Part shown: positions 36,225 to 42,955 of the stretch, piece by piece
Numbering within the stretch: position 1 is the stretch's first letter
Layout: every line of letters starts with the position of its first letter
Assembly (NCBI RefSeq): GCF_003047265.1
Contig: NZ_PZYY01000015.1
Coordinates: forward strand, 1-58,455
From: Nocardioides terrigena
GTDB taxonomy: Bacteria > Actinomycetota > Actinomycetes > Propionibacteriales > Nocardioidaceae
Direction of reading: 5' to 3'
DNA: 58,455 nucleotides
Notes under the pieces: generated by a model
Database searches by the model: none
The model's input: the letters and a program-made list of their open reading frames with translations, nothing else
Told to the model about the DNA's origin: nothing
Position numbers and translations under genes: made by a program

Positions 36225-36352
36225 GGTGCGAGCGTGTCGGCTTCGCCGCCACGCTGCCGCACGCTGGTTCGTGTGACCGTGTCGCCTTCGGCGCACGAGT
36301 TGAACGGTGCGAGCGTGTCGCCTTCGGCGCCACGCTGCCGCACGAGTTGCAC
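36225..36352. repeat. Three copies of a hairpin-forming intergenic repeat
   Basis: Two near-identical copies (36225-36263 and 36306-36352) with core GTGTCGSCTTCGSCGCCAC, and a shorter third copy between them (36279-36305), fill the space between the secreted gene and dgt. Each core folds into a hairpin (GGC-TTC-GCC or CGCC-TTC-GGCG within GCGTG/CACGC). They resemble REP-type or degenerate mobile short palindromes. Confidence 0.65.
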
Positions 36353-36442
36353 GTGACGCACGCAGACTCTGACGACGGGGCCTGACACCGCTGGTGGAGC
36401 GGGGTCGGGCCCCGTCGGTCGTTGTCACTAGGCTCGCGGGCG

Positions 36443-37711
36443 ATGACACCCGACGAGCTGTACGACGAGCACGACCGCGCGCGCGTGGTGGACGAGCCGC
36501 CCAAGCGGGTCGACGCCCCCGTGCGCACCGCCTTCGAGCGCGACCGCGCCCGGGTGGTGCACGCCGCTGCGTCGCGCCGGCTCGCGGCCAAGACCCAGGT
36601 GGTCGGGCCGCAGACGGACGACTTCGTGCGCAACCGGCTCACCCACAGCCTCGAGGTGGCGCAGGTCGCCCGCGACCTGGCCCGCGCGCTGGGCTGCCAC
36701 CCCGACATCACCGAGACGGCTGCGCTGGCCCACGACCTGGGCCACCCGCCGTTCGGCCACAACGGCGAGCGGGTCCTCGCCGAGCTGAGCCAGGACTGCG
36801 GCGGCTTCGAGGGCAACGCCCAGACGCTGCGGCTGCTGTCGCGCCTCGAGGCCAAGACCTTCGACGCTACGGGTGCGTCGGTGGGGCTCAACCTCACCCG
36901 GGCCACCCTCGACGCCTGCACCAAGTACCCGTGGTCACGCGACGGGGCACCCGGTCCGGGCGGGGTGCACGCCGACGGCACGCCGCGGTTCGTCGTGAAG
37001 TTCGGTGTGTACGACGACGACGCCCCGGTCTTCGACTGGCTGCGCGAGGGCGTGGCCGGTCGCCGCCAGTGCGTCGAGGCGCAGGTCATGGACCTCGCCG
37101 ACGACGTGGCCTACTCCGTGCACGACGTGGAGGACGGCATCGTGGCCGGGCGCCTCGACCTGACCCGGCTCGACCTCGACGCGCTCTGGGAGACCGTCCG
37201 CGCGTGGTACCTCCCCGACTCGTCCGACGACGAGCTCTCCGAGGCGCTCGCGTCGATGCGACGCCAGGAGAGCTGGCCGACGGCGGCCTACGCCGGGACC
37301 CGGCGCGACCTCGCGGCCATCAAGAACCTCACCAGCGACCTGATCGGGCGGTTCTGCGGCAGCGTCCAGGCCGCCACCTTCGCGGCGGCCGATGGACCTC
37401 TGGTCCGCCACCGGGCCGAGCTCGTGGTTCCGCACGCGACGCTGGTGGAGATCGGCATCCTCAAGGGGATCGCGGCCCACTACGTCATGCAGGCCACCGA
37501 CCGGTTGTCGCTGATGGAGCGACAGCGGTTGCTGCTGGCCGAGCTGTTCGCGGCGCTGTGGGAGCGGGGCGCTGACGCGCTCGACCGCCCGTTCTCGGAC
37601 GACTGGGCGGCGGCGGACGACGATGCCGCCCGCCGCCGCGTGGTCGTCGACCAGGTCGCGTCGCTCACCGACGCGAGCGCGGTGTCGCGTCACGCCACCC
37701 TGGTCGGCTGA
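36443..37711 (+). CDS. dgt: Deoxyguanosinetriphosphate triphosphohydrolase-like protein
   Basis: 422 residues from the ATG eight bases after TAGGCT (36429-36434). HD-domain metal ligands are in RLTHSLEVAQVARDL and ALAHDLGHPPFGHNGE, with the later Asp in VMDLADDVAYSVHDVEDG. The family hydrolyses dNTPs to deoxynucleoside and tripolyphosphate. The length fits the dGTPase type 2 group. Upstream of dnaG in the same order as in mycobacteria, suggesting linkage of dNTP control to replication priming. Confidence 0.92.
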   Translation: MTPDELYDEHDRARVVDEPPKRVDAPVRTAFERDRARVVHAAASRRLAAKTQVVGPQTDDFVRNRLTHSLEVAQVARDLARALGCHPDITETAALAHDLGHPPFGHNGERVLAELSQDCGGFEGNAQTLRLLSRLEAKTFDATGASVGLNLTRATLDACTKYPWSRDGAPGPGGVHADGTPRFVVKFGVYDDDAPVFDWLREGVAGRRQCVEAQVMDLADDVAYSVHDVEDGIVAGRLDLTRLDLDALWETVRAWYLPDSSDDELSEALASMRRQESWPTAAYAGTRRDLAAIKNLTSDLIGRFCGSVQAATFAAADGPLVRHRAELVVPHATLVEIGILKGIAAHYVMQATDRLSLMERQRLLLAELFAALWERGADALDRPFSDDWAAADDDAARRRVVVDQVASLTDASAVSRHATLVG

Positions 37712-37714
37712 CCG

Positions 37715-38035
37715 TCAGGGCAGGTTGCCCTGGGGGTACGGGTTGTCCTGCAGGGCCACGTTGTCGGGGTTGAGCTGCGCCTCCAGGTCGGAGTCGTTGC
37801 TGCCCGAGGGCTTGACCTTGTCTGCGGCGGCGCTGGCCGCGGCGGTCACCTTGTCCTTGACGACCGGTGCCTGGGCCTTGGCGGTGTCGGCCGCCTGGTG
37901 GGCGGCGTCCTGGACGCGCGGGTCCTCCTTGACCTTCACGGCCATGCCCTTGATCTGCTCGTAGCGCTCACGGCCTGCTCGCGTGCCGAGCACGTAGCCG
38001 ATCCCGCCTGCGACGAGTACCAACAGCTTCTTCAT
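37715..38035 (-). CDS. YtxH-like membrane-anchored helical protein
   Basis: 106 residues. N-terminal hydrophobic segment with GxxxGxRAGRERYEQI (GIGYVLGTRAGRERYEQI), then a long Ala/Lys-rich amphipathic helix and a polar, Asn/Gln/Pro-rich tail. This arrangement fits YtxH-domain envelope proteins. It overlaps the YihY-like gene by ATGA and is the last gene of a four-gene leftward operon. Function unknown; probably bound to the inner face of the membrane. Confidence 0.65.
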   Translation of the reverse strand: MKKLLVLVAGGIGYVLGTRAGRERYEQIKGMAVKVKEDPRVQDAAHQAADTAKAQAPVVKDKVTAAASAAADKVKPSGSNDSDLEAQLNPDNVALQDNPYPQGNLP

Positions 38036-39120
38036 CGTGATTCCTCTCTGTGGGGGTCATGCTGGGGAGTGTCATCGTGCTGTTCGCGGATCCGGCGGCC
38101 GCGGGCGATGTCCTCGGCCTCCTTCTTCTCCGCCTTGCGGATGGTGCGGGTGTCGCGCGCGGGGAGCTGGAGCTCCTCCTCGGCGGCGATGCCGGCCTGG
38201 AGCTGGCGGCCGCGCTCGAGCTCGGAGTCGACCTCGGCGCCGAGGAGCAGCGCGAGGTTGGTCAACCACAGGTAGAGCAGGGCCACGATGACGCCGGCCA
38301 GGGAGCCGTAGGTCTTGTTGTACGACGCGAAGTTGGCGACGTAGAACCCGAACGCGACCGACGCGAGCACCCACACGACGATCGCGACCAGGGCGCCGAC
38401 GGAGATCCACCGGAACTTGGGCTGCTTCACGTTGGGGGTGGCGTAGTAGAGGAGGGCGACGACCAGCACGACCGTGACCGCCAGGATCGGCCACTTCGCG
38501 ATGCCCCACGCCGTCAGGGCCACGTCGCCGAGCCCGATCACGTCGCCGATGGACTGGGCCACGGGTCCGGAGACGACGAGCATCAGCAGCACGGCGGCCA
38601 TCAGGGCCAGGGCGACGACGGTGATGAGGAGCATCACCGGGCGCAGCTTCCAGAACGGCCGCCCCTCGGGGATCTCGTAGATCCGGTTCATCGCCCGGCC
38701 GAAGGCGCCGACGTAGCCCGAGGCCGTCCAGAGCGCTCCGGCGAGACCGAGGAGCAGGGCGAGCCCGGCGCTCTGCGACTCCGAGATCTGGCGCAGCGCG
38801 GGCTCGATGGTGCCGAGCATCTCGGGGGAGACCAGCGGGTCCAGGACCTCCAGGACCGTGTCCACCGACTCCTCGGCCCGGCCCACCAGCCCGAGCAGGG
38901 AAGTGAGAGCGATGGCGGCCGGGAAGATCGACAGCACCGCGTAGTAGGTGAGGGCGGCGGCCAGGTCCGTGCACTGGTCGTCGCTGAACTCACGCCACGT
39001 CTTGCGGGCGACGTACATCCAGGACCGCTTCTCGAGGTCCGCCGGGCTGTCGGGCTTGCGGCCGTCCTCGGGGTCCGGGGTGGTCGCCTCGTGGCGCGAC
39101 GTGCGCGTGTCGCCGCTCAT
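38032..39120 (-). CDS. YihY/BrkB-family inner membrane protein
   Basis: 362 residues from the ATG at 39120, which overlaps the DUF3618 stop. Six hydrophobic segments are visible between residues 45 and 290, with family motifs LAAALTYYAVLSIFPAAIAL and GSLAGVIVALLYLWLTNLALLLGAEVDSE. The C-terminal 60 residues are charged and His-rich (QHDDTPQHDPH). The family was once called ribonuclease BN in error; its role is envelope-related but unsettled. Coupled with YtxH-, DUF3618- and holin-like genes. Confidence 0.88.
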   Translation of the reverse strand: MSGDTRTSRHEATTPDPEDGRKPDSPADLEKRSWMYVARKTWREFSDDQCTDLAAALTYYAVLSIFPAAIALTSLLGLVGRAEESVDTVLEVLDPLVSPEMLGTIEPALRQISESQSAGLALLLGLAGALWTASGYVGAFGRAMNRIYEIPEGRPFWKLRPVMLLITVVALALMAAVLLMLVVSGPVAQSIGDVIGLGDVALTAWGIAKWPILAVTVVLVVALLYYATPNVKQPKFRWISVGALVAIVVWVLASVAFGFYVANFASYNKTYGSLAGVIVALLYLWLTNLALLLGAEVDSELERGRQLQAGIAAEEELQLPARDTRTIRKAEKKEAEDIARGRRIREQHDDTPQHDPHREESR

Positions 39121-39371
39121 GAGCGGTGGCGCCACCACACCAGGACGAGGGCCATGGCCACCAGCGAGCCGGCGGCGGCGAGCACCTCGGGGCGCGGGGC
39201 CCCGTCGTCGTTGGTGGCACGGTGCTTGACGTCCGCGACGCGGGCCCGGGCCTGCGACTTCACGTCGAGCTTGGCGGTGAGCTGGTCGACGGTGTCGGCG
39301 AGCTGCGCCCGCTGGGCCGCGATCTCGGCCTCGATCTGCTCGGGGGTCCTGTTCTCAGGCACGGTGTGCAC
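39117..39371 (-). CDS. DUF3618 family small membrane protein
   Basis: 84 residues from a GTG (another GTG lies three codons in). It opens with RTPEQIEAEIAAQRAQLADTVDQLTAKLDVKSQAR, the conserved helical DUF3618 motif, and ends with one transmembrane helix (VLAAAGSLVAMALVLVWW). DUF3618 proteins are common in actinobacteria beside phage-holin-like and YihY genes; no function is known. Confidence 0.78.
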   Translation of the reverse strand: MHTVPENRTPEQIEAEIAAQRAQLADTVDQLTAKLDVKSQARARVADVKHRATNDDGAPRPEVLAAAGSLVAMALVLVWWRHRS

Positions 39372-39759
39372 CCTTCACGGTCGCGATGTCCTCCTTGACG
39401 CCCTCCATGGCTCGCTCCGGCTTGGGAGGGCCTGCGGAGGCGACCTTGTTCTTGCCGATCAGCCCGGCGACGGCGGCCGCGGCGAGGAGCACGAGCGCCA
39501 CGAGGAGAGCGGCCAGCCAGGCGTCGACGACGAGCGCGAGCGCCAGCACAGCGGTGGTGATCAGGGTGCCGACCGCGAAGAACGCGAGCAGCCCGGCGAC
39601 GCTGAACATGCCGATCCCGACGCCGGCGCGCTTGCCCTTCTCGGCCACCTCGGCCTGGGCCAGTCGCATCTCCGAACGGATGAGGTCGGGGACCTGCTGG
39701 GTGAGCTGGTGGACCAGCGCCCCCAGGGTCGGGTCGGCGTTCGTACGTTGATCCGTCAT
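39355..39759 (-). CDS. Holin-superfamily (YqjE-like) membrane protein
   Basis: 134 residues from an ATG. Amphipathic N-terminal helix (LVHQLTQQVPDLIRSEMRLAQAEVAEKGKRAG), two transmembrane helices (about 52-105), and a charged tail. This is the Phage_holin_3_6/YqjE pattern, which despite the name is a chromosomal envelope gene. First gene of the four-gene leftward operon; overlaps the DUF3618 start by 17 bases. Confidence 0.72.
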   Translation of the reverse strand: MTDQRTNADPTLGALVHQLTQQVPDLIRSEMRLAQAEVAEKGKRAGVGIGMFSVAGLLAFFAVGTLITTAVLALALVVDAWLAALLVALVLLAAAAVAGLIGKNKVASAGPPKPERAMEGVKEDIATVKGAHRA

Positions 39760-39832
39760 GCCTCCAACGTGCCCCAGGACGGGCCGGATGGGAACTGGGC
39801 CGCACCCGTGGGGGTGGCGCGCGGCGCGGACG

Positions 39833-39838
39833 TAGACT
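39833..39838 (+). promoter_or_regulatory. -10 element of a leaderless dnaG transcript
   Basis: TAGACT ends seven bases before the GTG of dnaG at 39846; no ribosome-binding sequence lies between them. Confidence 0.5.
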
Positions 39839-39845
39839 CCGCCAC

Positions 39846-41750
39846 GTGGCAGGCCGGATCCGCGACGACGACATCGCCGAAGTACGCGAGAAGGCGCGCA
39901 TCGACGACGTCGTGTCGTCGTACGTCACGCTCAAGCGCGCCGGCGGCGGGTCGCTCAAGGGCCTGTGTCCGTTCCACGACGAGAAGTCCCCGTCGTTCAA
40001 CGTCAACGCCTCGCGCGGATTCTTTCATTGCTTTGGCTGCCAAGAGGGCGGCGACGTCATCTCCTTCCTGATGAAGATCGACGGCCTCTCCTTCGCCGAG
40101 GCCCTCGAGCGGCTCGCCGACAAGTACGGCGTGGTCCTCCGGCGCGAGGACGGCGACGAGGCCGAGCGCCCGCGCGGCCCGGCCCGCGGCCGGTTGATCG
40201 AGGCGCACAAGATCGCCCAGGAGTACTACGCCGAGCAGCTGGCCACCCCCGACGCCCTGGTCGCGAGGCAGTTCCTCGGCCAGCGGGGCTTCGACCAGGC
40301 CAGCGCCGAGACCTTCGGCGTCGGCTTCGCTCCGCGCGACGGCGAGGCGCTGCTGCGCCACCTGCGCGGCCGGCGCTTCACCAACGAGGAGCTCGTCACC
40401 GCCGGGCTCGTCAAGCAGGGCCGCTCCCACTACGACGCGTTCCGCGGCCGGCTGCTCTGGCCGATCCGCGAGGGGAGCGGCGAGACGATCGGCTTCGGCG
40501 CGCGACGGATCTTCGACGACGACCGCATCGACGCCAAGTACCTCAACACCGGCGACTCGCCGATCTACAAGAAGAACACCGTCCTCTACGGCCTCGACCT
40601 GGCGCGCCGCGAGATCGCCCGGTCCTCCCAGGCCGTCGTGGTGGAGGGCTACACCGACGTGATGGCCTGCCACCTCGCCGGCGTCCAGACCGCCGTCGCC
40701 ACCTGCGGCACCGCCTTCGGCGATGACCACGCCCGGGTGCTGCGGCGCTTCCTGCACGACCACGAGGAGTTCCGGGGCGAGGTGATCTTCACCTTCGACG
40801 GCGACGCCGCCGGGCAGAAGGCCGCGTTGCGCGCCTTCGGCGGCGACCAGAACTTCGTCTCCCAGACCTACGTCGCCGTCGAGCCCAACGGTCTCGACCC
40901 CTGCGACCTGCGCCTGCAGAAGGGCGACGCCGCCGTGCGCGAGCTCATCGCCACGCGCAAGCCCCTCTACCGCTTCGTGATGGGCAACGTGCTGACCAAG
41001 TACGACCTCGACCGGGCCGATGGTCGGGTCGACGCCCTGCGGGAGGCGGCCGCCCTGGTCTCGAGCATCCGCGACAAGTCCAAGGTCGACGCCTTCGCCC
41101 GCGAGATCGCCGGGATGATCGGCGTCGACGTCGACGACGCCCGAGCGGAGGTACGCCGCGCCGCCAACCGGCCCGCGCCCGCCGCCGCCCGCAGCGACTC
41201 GCGCCAGGACTCCCGCCGCACGACGCCCGAGCCGGAGGCAGCCCCGGCCCCGCAGCGACCGCAGCTGCCGAGCCTGCGCGACCCGCGCTTCTCCATCGAG
41301 CGCGAGACGCTCAAGATCGTCATCCAGCACCCGGGCTCCACGGGACGGGTGATCAACGGGCTGGGGCCCGACGACTTCACCCACCCCGTCTACCGGGCTG
41401 TCTGGGAGGCGGTCGCGGCGGCCGGCGGGCCGGCGGCGGCCGCCGGCGACGAGGGCTGGAGCACCCGGCTGCGGTCGGGGGTGGCCGATCCCCACGTCTC
41501 GTCCGCGATCTCCGAGCTCGGGGTCGAGCCGGTCCTGACGCCGGCCGCGCCCGAGGCGGCCTACGTCGCCAAGCATGTCTACCGACTCCAGGAGCTCACC
41601 ACGATGCGGCGCATCGCCGACCTCAAGTCGCGCCTCCAGCGCACCAACCCGGTCGAGCACCAGGCCGACTACAACAAGATGTTCGGCGAGCTGGTCGCCC
41701 TCGAGCAGCACCGCCGCACCCTGCGTGACCAGCAGGTGACGGCCCAGTGA
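39846..41750 (+). CDS. dnaG: DNA primase DnaG
   Basis: 634 residues from a GTG. The CHC2 zinc finger has C41, H44, C62 and C65 (CPFHDEKSPSF, HCFGC). The N-terminal primase core and TOPRIM domain follow, with VVVEGYTDVMACHLAG and FTFDGDAAGQKAA supplying metal-binding acids. The C-terminal helicase-interacting region (about 460-634) follows a Pro/Arg-rich linker. Makes RNA primers for replication with DnaB. The stop overlaps the next GTG (GTGA). Confidence 0.96.
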   Translation: MAGRIRDDDIAEVREKARIDDVVSSYVTLKRAGGGSLKGLCPFHDEKSPSFNVNASRGFFHCFGCQEGGDVISFLMKIDGLSFAEALERLADKYGVVLRREDGDEAERPRGPARGRLIEAHKIAQEYYAEQLATPDALVARQFLGQRGFDQASAETFGVGFAPRDGEALLRHLRGRRFTNEELVTAGLVKQGRSHYDAFRGRLLWPIREGSGETIGFGARRIFDDDRIDAKYLNTGDSPIYKKNTVLYGLDLARREIARSSQAVVVEGYTDVMACHLAGVQTAVATCGTAFGDDHARVLRRFLHDHEEFRGEVIFTFDGDAAGQKAALRAFGGDQNFVSQTYVAVEPNGLDPCDLRLQKGDAAVRELIATRKPLYRFVMGNVLTKYDLDRADGRVDALREAAALVSSIRDKSKVDAFAREIAGMIGVDVDDARAEVRRAANRPAPAAARSDSRQDSRRTTPEPEAAPAPQRPQLPSLRDPRFSIERETLKIVIQHPGSTGRVINGLGPDDFTHPVYRAVWEAVAAAGGPAAAAGDEGWSTRLRSGVADPHVSSAISELGVEPVLTPAAPEAAYVAKHVYRLQELTTMRRIADLKSRLQRTNPVEHQADYNKMFGELVALEQHRRTLRDQQVTAQ

Positions 41751-42250
41751 GGCCGCTGCGGCGGACGTCGGCCCCGGACCTGGTGGTCGGCCCGGGGGAG
41801 CGCGTGCTGGCCTGGTGCAGGACCGTCGACGACGGGGTCCTCGCGGGTACCCGTGACGCGTTGTACCTCGACATGGCCGGGGACGTCACCCGGATCCCCT
41901 GGGAGCAGGTCGAGGCCGCCGACTGGGATGCCGACACCGACATGCTGCGCGTCTCGCTCGTCGGCACGTGGGGCGAGCAGCGCATCGAGCACGACCTCGA
42001 GCTCACCGAGCCCGGCCGGCTGCTCGAGCTCGTGCGCGAGCGCGTCACGGCGAGTGTCGTGCTGCAGCGCCACGTCCCGCTCGCCGGGCGCCGCGGCGTA
42101 CGCGTGATCGGTCGTCGCGCCCCGCGGGGCAACGCGCCGATCGAGTGGTTCTACGAGTACGACGAGGGCGTCGACCCCGCCGATCCGGCGGTGCGCTCGG
42201 CCGCGGCGGAGGCGCTCGTCGCGGCCCGTGGCGACGTCGGGCTGGCCTGA
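41747..42250 (+). CDS. Conserved hypothetical, PH-like
   Basis: 167 residues from a GTG overlapping the dnaG stop. The first 110 residues look like a small beta-barrel: VVGPGERVLAWCRTVDDGVLAGTRDALYLDM followed by IPWEQVEAADWDADTDMLRV, as in PH-like proteins of actinobacteria. No catalytic motif, signal peptide or membrane helix is seen. Operon linkage with dnaG suggests a cytosolic role. No functional name assigned. Confidence 0.72.
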   Translation: MRPLRRTSAPDLVVGPGERVLAWCRTVDDGVLAGTRDALYLDMAGDVTRIPWEQVEAADWDADTDMLRVSLVGTWGEQRIEHDLELTEPGRLLELVRERVTASVVLQRHVPLAGRRGVRVIGRRAPRGNAPIEWFYEYDEGVDPADPAVRSAAAEALVAARGDVGLA

Positions 42251-42299
42251 TTTCTCAACGCCGCGGGGGGCTTGCTAGGGTTCTCACGCCGCTCAGCGG

Positions 42300-42372
42300 T
42301 CCCCTGTAGCTCAACTGGCAGAGCATTCGGCTGTTAACCGGAGGGTTGTTGGTTCGAGTCCAACCGGGGGAG
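42300..42372 (+). tRNA. tRNA-Asn (GTT)
   Basis: A full cloverleaf: acceptor TCCCCTG pairs with CGGGGGA, D-arm GCTC/GAGC, anticodon loop CTGTTAA with GTT at 42333-42335, T-arm GTTGG/CCAAC around TTCGAGT, discriminator G. CCA is encoded at 42373-42375. TAGGGT lies about 20 bases upstream as a likely -10, and a strong terminator follows. Confidence 0.96.
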
Positions 42373-42377
42373 CCAGC

Positions 42378-42419
42378 GAAGGGCCCCCGATCCGTCACCA
42401 CACGGGTCGGGGGCCCTTC
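42378..42419 (+). terminator. Strong hairpin terminator after tRNA-Asn
   Basis: GAAGGGCCCCCGA pairs with TCGGGGGCCCTTC, extended by CCGT/ACGG, giving a stem of about 17 pairs with a small loop, ending in TTCTGCG. Could serve both strands, since the holin-4 gene ends just to the right. Confidence 0.85.
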
Positions 42420-42435
42420 TGCGTTCCGGCCGGGG

Positions 42436-42831
42436 TCAGTTCCGGTCGCGGGCCGCCTCGACACCGGTCTTGACCAGGATGATCGGGAGCAACAGGGTGG
42501 CCAGCGCGGTGGCCAGCCACACGATGACGGTGGCGGCGAGCCACGTGGTCGCGCCGCCCTCGATGGTGAGCGCATCGCCGATGACGGTCGTGAGCCAGAG
42601 CGCCACGAACGTGGAGAGCAGGCCGACCCCGCCGAGGAACGCCGCGGCGTTGCGGGCGGTGACCTTGGCGATGAAGGGCGACAGGACGCTCTGGATCACC
42701 GCGAAGATCAGGACCGCGGTGAGGAACCCGCTGGCCGTGACCTCGAAGCCGTCGACGACGGCTGCGGTCACCAGGAGGCCGACGGCCGCGGAGACGATGA
42801 AGATGGCGGTGCGCACGAGGAACCGGATCAT
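42436..42831 (-). CDS. Phage holin family 4 (superfamily IV) membrane protein
   Basis: 131 residues from an ATG. Four hydrophobic helices cover nearly the whole length (FLVRTAIFIVSAAVGLLVTAAVV and others), with LTAVLIFAVIQSVLSPFIAKV typical of the Phage_holin_4_2 (YvlD-like) family. Chromosomal copies are not part of phages and have no clear role, though some are tied to envelope stress. Convergent with tRNA-Asn, sharing its terminator. Confidence 0.82.
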   Translation of the reverse strand: MIRFLVRTAIFIVSAAVGLLVTAAVVDGFEVTASGFLTAVLIFAVIQSVLSPFIAKVTARNAAAFLGGVGLLSTFVALWLTTVIGDALTIEGGATTWLAATVIVWLATALATLLLPIILVKTGVEAARDRN

Positions 42832-42897
42832 GTCGGCAGCCTAGGGGCGGCGACGACCGCCCGGGGTGGGCCGATTCGGGTGATCGTCTTGCGCGCC

Positions 42898-42933
42898 AGA
42901 ACACCCCGGGCGTCGAGGGACCCGGGGTGTTCT
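42898..42933 (-). terminator. Perfect inverted-repeat terminator after the haem peroxidase gene
   Basis: AGAACACCCCGGG and CCCGGGGTGTTCT form a 13-pair perfect stem around a ten-base loop, 22 bases past the leftward stop at 42956. Confidence 0.85.
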
Positions 42934-42955
42934 GGGTGTGGGAAGGTGCCGCCGG

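Noticed and set aside
36225..36352. Possible CRISPR array
   Set aside because: Only three irregular hairpin copies with overlapping flanks, no equal spacers and no cas genes.
39355..39759. Prophage lysis module (holin-like genes)
   Set aside because: Surrounded by housekeeping genes, no endolysin, integrase or structural genes; the YqjE-like protein is chromosomal.
38050..40071. Rightward frame of about 673 codons across YihY and dnaG
   Set aside because: It spans a leftward operon and the start of dnaG, with no domain and no ribosome site.
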